Shown in pieces: positions 1 through 7,316 of a DNA stretch of 11,879 bases. The stretch spans positions 1 to 11,879 of the forward strand of contig JAHDHT010000019.1 in NCBI GenBank assembly GCA_020631175.1. The letters are read 5' to 3'. A program made the position numbers and the translations under genes. Source of the stretch: Chitinophagales bacterium. Lineage in GTDB: Bacteria > Bacteroidota > Bacteroidia > Chitinophagales > JAHDHT01. The notes beneath the pieces are model-generated. The model had not been told where the DNA came from. It was given only the letters and a program-made list of their open reading frames with translations, and made no database searches. The first letter of the stretch is position 1. Each line of letters starts with the position of its first letter.

Positions 1-65
1 GTAATTTCGGTTGCCTTTATTTTCGGTTTTCTCTTTTTGAAGAACATAGAACAAGATAATCAAAA

Positions 66-1166
66 TTACATTTCAATGTAATCTACTTTAATGTTTTGTC
101 GGCTTCGAATCTTTAAAAACTTCAAATGGGAAAGAATGGCTGACAATAATGTTGGATTACTTCTATAAGGCATACCGTTAGATTCACAATGTGCAACCAA
201 AATTTTAGTAATTGCAGGATAATGAATGTGACATATGTTAGGAAACAAATGATGCACAACATGATGATTAAATCCACCAAAAAGATGCGTAACTAAAAAA
301 CTATCAGTAGCAAAATCACAAGTTGTAGTAATTTGATGTCTTACCCATGATAAAGGCATATTTCCATTTTCATCCGGTTCAGGGTAAATAGAATGTTCGC
401 CAATATGTGCAGATACTAATGCAAGACTAACCGTAAATCCGGCAGCTAAATGAAAGATCAAAAAACCACTAATAATCTCAAATACTGTAAAGTCTAAAAA
501 TAAAATGGGTAACCAAAGCATTCGGCTGATAAAAAGAGATTTAAATAAAAAGAATTTTAAAATATCTTTTCGATGGTGTTTGTGATTTGGCTTACCACTA
601 ATGTTTGTTTCTTTTAAATCACGAAAATCACGGAAGAGCAACCAGTTTAAAGTATATAATAAATACAAAACCGGCATATATAAAAACTGAAAACGATGAA
701 AATTAAAATAGGGTGCATTCGGAAAAATACGCACCAGATTACTTTGTTTAATATCTCCATCCATATCAGGAATGTTTACATGGGGATGGTGAGAATGTAC
801 ATGTTTTAATTTCCACAAATAGCCACTTGCTCCAAGAAGGTCGAAAGTGTAGAGAAAAATTTGATTTAGTTTTTTATTAGAACTCAATGTACCGTGAGCG
901 GTATCATGCGCTACATTAAGTGCAGTAAAAATGCTTAAGCTGCCAAGAGCGGCATAGCATAGATGTAAAGAAGATAATTCAGTAACAAAGAAAATTGCAA
1001 TGGCAATGAAAATATAAGAGCTAATGAAAAAGAGCGCTTTAAAAAAGCTTTTCCAATCACCGGTTTTTTTTATATCATTTTCTTTAAAGTAATCATTTAC
1101 CGCAGTTTTTAATTCTTTGAAAAATTTCAAGTCGGCTTCGTCCTTTTTATATTTAATCTTTTCCAT
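66..1166 (-). CDS. Membrane fatty acid (acyl-CoA/acyl-lipid) desaturase
   Basis: A 366-residue integral membrane di-iron desaturase that would insert a double bond into a fatty acyl chain using O2 and an electron donor. All three histidine boxes are visible: HDTAH at residues 87-91, HVHSHH at 122-127, and HHVVHH at 301-306 followed by LFP. Hydrophobic segments lie around residues 43-62, 70-85, 160-177 and 215-255. Length and box spacing fit the soluble-donor front-end/linoleoyl-CoA desaturase group. There is no fused cytochrome b5 domain, so a separate ferredoxin or b5 partner is expected. The third box starts with His rather than the Gln typical of front-end enzymes, so regiospecificity cannot be told. 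The ATG start is 17 bases after the stop of the GNAT-like gene, suggesting co-transcription. Family call secure; substrate not. Confidence 0.93.
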   Translation of the reverse strand: MEKIKYKKDEADLKFFKELKTAVNDYFKENDIKKTGDWKSFFKALFFISSYIFIAIAIFFVTELSSLHLCYAALGSLSIFTALNVAHDTAHGTLSSNKKLNQIFLYTFDLLGASGYLWKLKHVHSHHPHVNIPDMDGDIKQSNLVRIFPNAPYFNFHRFQFLYMPVLYLLYTLNWLLFRDFRDLKETNISGKPNHKHHRKDILKFFLFKSLFISRMLWLPILFLDFTVFEIISGFLIFHLAAGFTVSLALVSAHIGEHSIYPEPDENGNMPLSWVRHQITTTCDFATDSFLVTHLFGGFNHHVVHHLFPNICHIHYPAITKILVAHCESNGMPYRSNPTLLSAILSHLKFLKIRSRQNIKVDYIEM

Positions 1167-1183
1167 TTTCGTTTACTTTAGAA

Positions 1184-1804
1184 TTAAAGTCTGCCAAACC
1201 AGACTTTAATATTGTTTTTTGATAAATGTTCGCAGTGATAAAATTTAAATCCTGCTCTTTTATAAAGGGATAGTAATCGCTCTTCAGTAGTTTCGATATA
1301 AACCGGCAGATCGTTATCCTTTTTTAATTGTTGAATAAAATGTTTCACCTCAACAAGACCTTTAATGCTGTTTTCATTTTCATGTTGAGCAAGAAACCAG
1401 ATGTATAAAAAATCTTCATCATTTCGAGCTGCAGCTTCTTTTAATCGAATTGTCCGGATTCTTTTTTCACGTTTAATAGTTGAAATCACTTTTTTAAATC
1501 CGATTACAATAAGAGCTAACCAGATATATCTTAAATAATCATGCAGAGTAAATCGATGTTCGCTTTGTCGATACCATAATAAATAAGTAGGGGCTGTTTG
1601 TGCTTTAAAAATGCCACCTTTTTTTGCAACCAGTTTGAAACAAAATGCGATTAAAAAACGCAATCCTTTTTTGTGACTGATTTTGCTGCCGGCAATCATA
1701 TCCTGCATTCGTCGATTCGGTTCGAAAACCCGGGCAATCGAATTGATAATTTTTTGATCCTGAGGACTTACACGAAACAAATATTCAGCTAAATACAATA
1801 CCAT
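1184..1804 (-). CDS. GNAT-like acetyltransferase family protein
   Basis: A 206-residue cytoplasmic protein, first gene of a likely two-gene unit with the desaturase downstream. The C-terminal third reads like a GNAT fold: a beta-strand FLYIWFLAQ near residues 131-139, a helix with GLVEVKHFIQQLKK, then PVYIETTEERLLSLYKRAGFKFY near 167-189, which matches the usual 'PIYLETS...NLxLYxRxGF' pattern. The canonical motif A (R/QxxGxG/A) for acetyl-CoA is not clear: the equivalent stretch is ENENSIKG. It may therefore be divergent or inactive. Residues 91-105 are hydrophobic but too short and interrupted to call a membrane span. Substrate unknown; co-transcription with a desaturase hints at lipid modification, but that is context only. 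Confidence 0.65.
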   Translation of the reverse strand: MVLYLAEYLFRVSPQDQKIINSIARVFEPNRRMQDMIAGSKISHKKGLRFLIAFCFKLVAKKGGIFKAQTAPTYLLWYRQSEHRFTLHDYLRYIWLALIVIGFKKVISTIKREKRIRTIRLKEAAARNDEDFLYIWFLAQHENENSIKGLVEVKHFIQQLKKDNDLPVYIETTEERLLSLYKRAGFKFYHCEHLSKNNIKVWFGRL

Positions 1805-1854
1805 AATCGATGCTTTATAACTGTAAATTTGACTCTTATGGCAGCTATAAATTT

Positions 1855-1901
1855 TACGGAATATTCAACTTTCACAAAATGAAATACGGAATATTGCAAC
1901 T
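1855..1901. promoter_or_regulatory. Spaced direct repeat upstream of the GNAT-like/desaturase unit
   Basis: TACGGAATATT occurs at 1855-1865 and again at 1885-1895, exactly 30 bp (about three helical turns) apart, each followed by a CAACT (directly, or after one extra base). It lies 51-97 bases upstream of the start at 1804, where a promoter would be. In-phase spacing suits a regulator binding one face of DNA. No clear TAnnTTTG -7 box was found on the minus strand here, so the role is inferred. Confidence 0.35.
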
Positions 1902-1954
1902 CAACACAATAAATTTAGCGTCTATCAATATGGAGCAATGATTTTTTCACGAAG

Positions 1955-2121
1955 CATTGTTCTGCGCCAGGGATTGCAGCGATACCCTCTGTTAACGAAA
2001 TCTATTGAAGCCTGAGTGGCGCTGGCTGACGAAGGAAGACAAGCCACGACCCGGCTGAAAAGATTTTGAGAACAGTGCGTACAAGCGTAAAGCCCGGTAC
2101 CGGCTTGTCCGGTAGGTGCCC
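1955..2121. repeat. GC-rich structured repeat-like element, possibly a non-coding RNA
   Basis: This stretch is distinctly more GC-rich than its AT-rich surroundings. It contains features I recall from dispersed non-coding repeats of Bacteroidota: AGGGATTGCAGCGATACCC near 1969-1987, a GTGGC/GCCAC pair (2016-2020 with 2043-2047), a CCACGACCCGGCTG block, and a terminal hairpin TACCGG-CTTGT-CCGGTA at 2098-2114. A long open frame on the minus strand (1925-2173) exists only because the element lacks stops in that frame. Whether it matches a catalogued RNA such as Flavo-1 cannot be decided here. It ends about 40 bases upstream of the next gene's promoter. Confidence 0.45.
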
Positions 2122-2160
2122 AAAAAAGCTTAAACATTGTCATTATAAGAGGCTGTACTA

Positions 2161-2191
2161 TTTGTCGCAACACGACATTTCAGTATCTTTG
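2161..2191 (+). promoter_or_regulatory. Bacteroidota-type promoter for the haloperoxidase gene
   Basis: TTTG at 2161-2164 and TATCTTTG at 2184-2191 are separated by 19 bases, an exact match to the Bacteroidota primary-sigma consensus (-33 TTTG, -7 TAnnTTTG). Transcription should start a few bases after 2191, giving a short leader of roughly 15-20 bases before the ATG at 2214, and this supports that start. Confidence 0.75.
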
Positions 2192-2213
2192 GGGCAATCA
2201 AAAATCGTTATCG

Positions 2214-5165
2214 ATGCATCGTTTTTACCGTTTTATTTTGATCCTGCTTATTGCTTCATCTGCTGTTTCTGTGCGTGCCGAGTCGGTTGCTAAAATCTGG
2301 AACGAGCTTTTATTGGAAGCTATTCGGGGCGATTTTGCCCGGCCAACTGTTCATGCGAGAAATTTATTTCATGTTTCGGCGGCGATGTACGATGCCTGGG
2401 CCATTTATGATACCCTGGCTGAGCCTTATTTAATGGGCAAAACAATTGGTGATTTTACGGCTCCTTTAGAGCCATTTGATCTGCCGATTAGTGTTGCTGA
2501 TATTGAAGATGCGCGAAATGAAGCGATTAGTCATGCGGCATATCGTTTGTTACAGCATCGATTTCAATTTTCACCTTCCGAAAGTATTATCGATGAAGAG
2601 TTCGATAATCAAATGTTCTTTTTGGGTTATTATGCCACTAATACTTCCACTGATTATTTGTCGGGTGATCCGGCGGCTTTAGGAAATTATATCGCACAGC
2701 AATATATAAATTATGGCTTTCAGGATGGAAGTAATGAGATTGGTCAGTATGCAAATACTTATTACGAACCGGTTAACGATGCTTTAGCGCCTGAATATCC
2801 GGGAAATCCGAACATAGATGACCCGAACCGTTGGCAGCCTCTAACCTTATCGTTATTTATTGACCAGAGTGGCAATATAATCACCGATGATACCACTGAA
2901 GCATTAAGTCCTGAATGGGGATTGGTAGAACCTTTTGCTTTAACAGAGGATGATTTAAATATTTATTCGAGAGATGGACATGAGTACTGGGTTTATCACG
3001 ATCCGGGTTTCCCTCCGTTTATAAATTTCAATACAAATCCTGAGAATACTGAAAATTATCGATGGGGTTTTGAGATGGTTTCTGTCTGGGGTTCACATTT
3101 GGATCCTGCAGACGGTGTGCTTATGGACATTTCGCCTGGTGCTCAAGGAAATTACAATCAGTTTCCCGAAAGTTTTGACGATTACGATCAGTTTTATGAT
3201 TTCTTTGAAGGTGGAGATCCGAGTCAGGGGCATGATTTAAATCCTGTAACCGGTATGCCATACGTTCCTAACTTGGTTCCAAGAGGAGATTATAGCCGAG
3301 TGCTGGCTGAATTCTGGGCAGATGGTCCGGATTCTGAAACGCCTCCGGGGCATTGGTTTACCATTTTGAATTATGTTAATGAACATCCTGATTTAGTTCG
3401 GAAATTTGCGGGGCAAGGTCCTGAGCTCGATGAATTGGAATGGGATATTAAAACCTATTTTACTTTAGGTGGTGCTATGCACGATTGTGCAGTTTCTGCA
3501 TGGGGTATTAAAGGTTATTATGATTATATCCGTCCGGTTTCAGCAATTCGTATGTTGGCTGATTTAGGGCAAAGTACTAATGAAATCGCAGATAATTATC
3601 ACCCGAACGGTATTCGGCTGATACCTGGTTATATTGAATTGGTTAATCCCGGTGATCCTTTACAGGGAATTGGTGGACAGGATATTGGGAAAATAAAAGT
3701 TTATACCTGGCGAGGTCATGATTATATTCAGGATACCGAAACAGACGTTGCGGGTGTAGGTTGGATACTGGCAGAAAACTGGTGGCCATATCAACGTCCT
3801 TCTTTTGTGACGCCTCCATTTGCCGGATATGTTTCAGGGCACAGTACTTATTCGAGAGCTGCGGCTGAAGTATTAACTTTTTTAACCGGTGATGAATTTT
3901 TTCCGGGTGGAATGGGAGAGTTCTATGTAGAACAAAACGAGTTTTTAGTTTTCGAAGACGGTCCGAGTGTGAGCTTTAACTTGCAATGGGCAACTTATAG
4001 AGACGCTTCTGATCAAACAAGCTTGTCGAGAATTTGGGGAGGAATACATCCTCCTTGTGATGACATACCGGGAAGAAAAATTGGAATTGAAGTAGGGAAA
4101 GATGCATTCGATTTAGCCCAACTCTATTTTTACGGAGATGCGGATGGAGATGGTTACGCTTCGAATGTGGATTGTAATGATAACAATAGTAATATCAATC
4201 CTGATGCTTTTGAGATTCCGAATAATAATACGGATGAAGATTGTGATGGTCTTGTTTTAATTATTGATGAAGATGGGGATGGATGGAATTCATCTGAAGA
4301 CTGTGATGATAATAATCCTGATATTAATCCGGATGCAGATGAAATCATAAATAATCCTATTGATGAAGATTGTGATGGGGAAATCATCGTGATTGATATT
4401 GATAATGACGGATTTAATTCAAGTTTTGACTGTGATGATTTTAATCCGGATGCTTATCCGGGCGCAACTGAGATTCCGAACAATGAAGTGGATGAAGATT
4501 GTGATGGTTTAGTTTTAATTATTGATGTTGATGGGGATGGATTTAATAGCGATGAGGATTGTGCTGATTTAATTTATGATATTAATCCGGGTGCAACTGA
4601 AATTCCTAATAATACGGTTGATGAGGATTGTGATGGTATAGCATTAATTATTGATGTGGATATGGATGGATTTAATAGTGATGAAGATTGTGATGATAAC
4701 AATGATACTGCTTATCCGGGCGCAACTGAGATTCCGAACAATGAAGTGGATGAAGATTGTGATGGTATTGCATTAATTATAGATATAGATATGGATGGTT
4801 ATAACAGCGATGAAGATTGCGATGATGGAAATCCTGATATTTATCCTGGTGCTGTTGAAATTGTAAATAACGGTGTGGATGAAGACTGTGATGGTTCGGA
4901 TATGTTGGTTTCGATTGAAGAAGATGAATTAAACGCGGTTTCGTTTTATCCGAATCCGGCGGTTGATTTTATTCAGGTTGAAATGAAAACTGCTGATGCT
5001 ATGCTGAGCGTTTATGATTTACAGGGTGCTTTAATAATGCAATCTTTGGTGATTGATTTATCGAATAATCGTTTAGATATTTCTGAAATTCCGGCCGGTA
5101 AATATTTGGTTCAGTTTGTATCGGAAGAAGAGACGGTAGTCTTACCGTTGATGGTGGTTCGATAG
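2214..5165 (+). CDS. Secreted vanadium-dependent haloperoxidase (PAP2 superfamily) with MopE-like repeats and T9SS sorting domain
   Basis: A 983-residue exported protein. Residues 1-22 are a signal peptide (MHRFYRFILILLIASSAVSVRA). Residues about 25-640 form a haloperoxidase/PAP2-type catalytic domain. The vanadate/phosphate-binding set is nearly complete: K433-x6-R440-P441, VSGH at 540-543 (Val replaces Pro of PSGH), and S605-R606-x5-H612-x3-D616. Residues 642-894 are six tandem 43-residue repeats of the MopE-like metal-binding type (DxDxDGxxSxxDCDD...EIPNNxVDEDCDG), rich in Asp and with three Cys per full unit. Residues about 909-983 are a T9SS type A sorting domain (FYPNP start, YDLQG, IPAGKYLV). 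The enzyme should be secreted and surface-attached or released through T9SS. Halide oxidation or phosphatase activity cannot be separated by sequence alone. It has its own promoter just upstream. Confidence 0.9.
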   Translation: MHRFYRFILILLIASSAVSVRAESVAKIWNELLLEAIRGDFARPTVHARNLFHVSAAMYDAWAIYDTLAEPYLMGKTIGDFTAPLEPFDLPISVADIEDARNEAISHAAYRLLQHRFQFSPSESIIDEEFDNQMFFLGYYATNTSTDYLSGDPAALGNYIAQQYINYGFQDGSNEIGQYANTYYEPVNDALAPEYPGNPNIDDPNRWQPLTLSLFIDQSGNIITDDTTEALSPEWGLVEPFALTEDDLNIYSRDGHEYWVYHDPGFPPFINFNTNPENTENYRWGFEMVSVWGSHLDPADGVLMDISPGAQGNYNQFPESFDDYDQFYDFFEGGDPSQGHDLNPVTGMPYVPNLVPRGDYSRVLAEFWADGPDSETPPGHWFTILNYVNEHPDLVRKFAGQGPELDELEWDIKTYFTLGGAMHDCAVSAWGIKGYYDYIRPVSAIRMLADLGQSTNEIADNYHPNGIRLIPGYIELVNPGDPLQGIGGQDIGKIKVYTWRGHDYIQDTETDVAGVGWILAENWWPYQRPSFVTPPFAGYVSGHSTYSRAAAEVLTFLTGDEFFPGGMGEFYVEQNEFLVFEDGPSVSFNLQWATYRDASDQTSLSRIWGGIHPPCDDIPGRKIGIEVGKDAFDLAQLYFYGDADGDGYASNVDCNDNNSNINPDAFEIPNNNTDEDCDGLVLIIDEDGDGWNSSEDCDDNNPDINPDADEIINNPIDEDCDGEIIVIDIDNDGFNSSFDCDDFNPDAYPGATEIPNNEVDEDCDGLVLIIDVDGDGFNSDEDCADLIYDINPGATEIPNNTVDEDCDGIALIIDVDMDGFNSDEDCDDNNDTAYPGATEIPNNEVDEDCDGIALIIDIDMDGYNSDEDCDDGNPDIYPGAVEIVNNGVDEDCDGSDMLVSIEEDELNAVSFYPNPAVDFIQVEMKTADAMLSVYDLQGALIMQSLVIDLSNNRLDISEIPAGKYLVQFVSEEETVVLPLMVVR
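4137..4895 (+). repeat. Six tandem 129-bp coding repeats (MopE-like)
   Basis: Five full 129-bp units and a sixth shortened by 15 bp encode 43-residue acidic Ca/metal-binding-type repeats inside the haloperoxidase gene. A 58-bp block is identical at 4451-4508 and 4709-4766, exactly two units (258 bp) apart, while the unit between them differs. This points to recent duplication or gene conversion within the array. Confidence 0.9.
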
Positions 5166-5222
5166 GGGTAATTCTTATTTTTACCGCAGAGGATCGCAGA
5201 GCATTTAAAGGTTATAGACTAA

Positions 5223-5323
5223 GATCATCCTGAGTGAATTGATAGCAGGTCATTCTAAGTGAAGTCACCGTAGGTCATCCTGAGCGAAGTCACCGTAGGT
5301 CATTCTGAGCGAAGCGAAGGATC
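5223..5323 (+). repeat. Four tandem 25-bp repeats of the GTCATCCTGAGCGAAG type
   Basis: Units at 5223-5247, 5248-5272, 5273-5297 and 5298-5323 each carry GTCATYCTGAGYGAA-like text (the first begins GATC and the second has CTAAGT). Units 2 and 3 end GTCACCGTA; the last ends GCGAAGGATC, the form usually seen as a single dispersed copy in Bacteroidota genomes. The identical 25-bp period suggests slippage or unequal exchange of a short mobile-like repeat. Confidence 0.8.
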
Positions 5324-5396
5324 TTTTTATTCATAAAAAACAAAGATTTTTCTATCTATTATATCTCTCACTGCATTCGAAATAACTTTTAGAAAT

Positions 5397-5439
5397 GAGT
5401 TTGACATTTGAATTTGCACTTGAGTTTACATTTGAGCTC
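5397..5439. repeat. Short degenerate 12-bp tandem repeat
   Basis: GAGTTTGACATTT, GAATTTGCACTT, GAGTTTACATTT and GAGCTC follow each other with a 12-13-bp period. The pattern is imperfect and lies in non-coding sequence. No function is evident. Confidence 0.5.
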
Positions 5440-5659
5440 AATACACATTTCTTAAGTTTAAAAAGCAACAACAACTCTTCCATTTGCGCTTTTTCAAAAT
5501 TTGTATTATTTTAGAAGTCCACCAAACAAAACTATTATGTACAAATCTTCATGCCTTTTTCTCAGGCAATCTATTAGCTAAGTATATTCACATATAAAAT
5601 TGAGTTTTGATTCTATGAATCAGAAATAATAAATTTTAATAACCCAAAACAAAATTTAA

Positions 5660-7174
5660 ATGAAAAACGTATGCACTTTTTTATTGCTTTTTTTGGCAAT
5701 ACAATTTAGTTTAACAGCTCAAGACGACCCTCAATTGTGGGTGGAAGGTAATGTAAACCAAGTTTCAACTACCGACAGCTTTGAAGGTAGTTTAGATGGC
5801 TATTCGACCGGTGGATCTTCTGGTTGGACATTTACAACTAATCAAGCTTCTTCAGGATTTTACTCAGCCTCTTCAGGTATTATTTCTGATAATCAATCAA
5901 GTTATATAGAACAAGCATTTACTGTACCGGCAAATACCGTTGCGACTTTAAGTTTTGATCTTTTATACACTAGTAATTATTCTTATGGCTATACTAATCT
6001 TGGAGTATTTGTATCTGTAAATGGAACAAATGTGGAAAGCAGTGGTAGTACTTCTGGCGCTTTTGAAACATTTTCTATTCCTTTATCTTCTGGAAACAAT
6101 CTTGTAAGATGGACAGTAATAAATGGTTATTCCGGGGGTTATGATTTTGAAGCTTTTTTAGATAATGTGACGTTAACTTATTATGAAGATATTGCAGTTC
6201 GCATTCAGGATGGAACTGAAGGTGCCGGAAAGGTATTAACATCTGATGTATTGGGAAATGCCACATGGCAAGATTTAAATAACATATTTTCTAATCCTGC
6301 GGCTATACCGTTAACTTTATCTGCTGATCTTCTTTATACATATCTTTTAAATGTATCAAATCAACAAACCTTTGGAGGATACGGTATTAACGTAGATGCT
6401 TCATATATTGGAATCACTTCCCAAAATGCTGCTTATACTTTCTATTCGACTGGTTCAACTTATGGTTATTTTAGTGCAGGTTCAGGTTATACTGATTTTT
6501 ATAGTTATTATCCTGACAATTACGGTTTCTATTCAGAGGGGTCTTATGGATATGGTGTGTATGTTGTAGGAGCAGCCACACAAGCAGGTCGATTTATAGG
6601 TGAATTATACGCATCAACACTTTCAAAAGGCTCCGGTACATTTCAAATTGATCATCCCTTAGATCCTGAAAACAAATATCTATATCACTCATTTGTCGAG
6701 TCTCCTGATATGATGAATATTTATAATGGCAATGCGATATGTAATGCAAACGGTGAAGCTATCGTCACAATGCCGGATTATTTTGAACCATTGAATAAAG
6801 AATTCAGATATCAGCTAACCTGTATTGGAGGCTATGCTAATGTTTATGTAAAAGAAGAGGTAGCAGACGGGCAATTTGTTATTGCCGGTGGTACGGATGG
6901 ATTAAAAGTTAGCTGGCAATTGACCGGTATACGCCAGGACGCATTTGCTGAAGCTAACCGTGTTGAAGTTGAAGTTGATAAACCGGATCATTATAAAGGC
7001 TTTTATTTACACCCCGAAGCACATGATCAACCCTATGAAAAAAGTATTCAATATAAAGATGAAATCTTAAGTGGTGAAATAGAGCAAAAGAAAAAAGATA
7101 AAGAAATGCTTGAAAAATTGAATGCAGAAAAATCACCTGCACAACTTAATTTACCAACAGAAAACAAAAGATAA
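5660..7174 (+). CDS. Secreted Tyr/Gly/Ser-rich protein with conserved 'IDHPLDPENKYLYHSF' C-terminal domain
   Basis: A 504-residue exported protein. Residues 1-20 form a signal peptide ending LTA-Q. Residues about 35-178 look like a beta-sandwich, carbohydrate-binding-like module (SFEGSL...GWTF start, FLDNVTLTYYE end). Residues about 180-204 carry the IQDGTEGAGKVLTSDVLGNATW segment, common in Bacteroidota surface proteins. Residues about 245-320 are a Tyr/Gly/Ser-rich repetitive stretch resembling beta-helix rungs. Residues about 323-450 form a domain I recognise from many Bacteroidota and other environmental proteins (IDHPLDPENKYLYHSFVES, YNGNA, FRYQLTCIGGYA, VSWQLTGIRQDA) but cannot name functionally. 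The tail (about 460-504) is a charged helix rich in Lys/Glu. There is no T9SS sorting domain, so final location (periplasm or outside) is open. It probably has a structural or adhesive role; no catalytic motif was seen. Confidence 0.75.
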   Translation: MKNVCTFLLLFLAIQFSLTAQDDPQLWVEGNVNQVSTTDSFEGSLDGYSTGGSSGWTFTTNQASSGFYSASSGIISDNQSSYIEQAFTVPANTVATLSFDLLYTSNYSYGYTNLGVFVSVNGTNVESSGSTSGAFETFSIPLSSGNNLVRWTVINGYSGGYDFEAFLDNVTLTYYEDIAVRIQDGTEGAGKVLTSDVLGNATWQDLNNIFSNPAAIPLTLSADLLYTYLLNVSNQQTFGGYGINVDASYIGITSQNAAYTFYSTGSTYGYFSAGSGYTDFYSYYPDNYGFYSEGSYGYGVYVVGAATQAGRFIGELYASTLSKGSGTFQIDHPLDPENKYLYHSFVESPDMMNIYNGNAICNANGEAIVTMPDYFEPLNKEFRYQLTCIGGYANVYVKEEVADGQFVIAGGTDGLKVSWQLTGIRQDAFAEANRVEVEVDKPDHYKGFYLHPEAHDQPYEKSIQYKDEILSGEIEQKKKDKEMLEKLNAEKSPAQLNLPTENKR

Positions 7175-7200
7175 GCTTTAATTTTAGAAGTCAATACCTA

Positions 7201-7234
7201 AAAACGCCGTTTCATATCAATGAAACGGCGTTTT
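7201..7234 (+). terminator. Strong intrinsic terminator hairpin
   Basis: AAAACGCCGTTTCA at 7201-7214 pairs perfectly with TGAAACGGCGTTTT at 7221-7234 across a 6-base loop, and a run of T follows. It lies 27 bases after the stop of the gene at 5660-7174 and ends that transcript. The A-run on the other side would also make it work on the minus strand. Confidence 0.92.
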
Positions 7235-7316
7235 TATTTGAACCTTTACATAAAATTAAAGTATAATCAATAGCAATTGTAGCCGCTTTGGTGCAATTTG
7301 TGTTTCTTAAATTTCG

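Larger units (their letters stand above)
5166..5659. other. Intergenic region with dispersed repeats, no gene seen
   Basis: The 494 bases between the haloperoxidase and the next gene have no plausible coding frame. They open with an ACCGCAGAGGATCGCAGAG block (5184-5202), resembling a dispersed Bacteroidota repeat. Two tandem repeats follow (5223-5323 and 5397-5439). The last 200 bases are AT-rich and should hold the promoter of the gene at 5660. The nearest -7-like string is TAAAATTG at 5595-5602, with no convincing -33 box. Confidence 0.6.

Noticed and set aside
1925..2173. 82-residue minus-strand open frame
   Set aside because: It runs through the GC-rich repeat-like element and into the promoter region of the haloperoxidase gene, with no domain and unlikely composition. 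Such frames come from the repeat itself.
2066..2293. 75-residue plus-strand open frame overlapping the haloperoxidase start
   Set aside because: It spans the structured element and the promoter and is out of frame with the well-supported signal peptide at 2214.
4154..4387. 77-residue Ser-rich minus-strand frame
   Set aside because: It is the antisense shadow of the Asp-rich repeats in the haloperoxidase gene.
5223..5323. CRISPR-like array
   Set aside because: The 25-bp units are contiguous with no unique spacers, and the text is a known dispersed-repeat type; no cas genes nearby.
5595..5602. TAAAATTG as -7 box of the gene at 5660
   Set aside because: One base off consensus and no TTTG at the right distance; left as unassigned.
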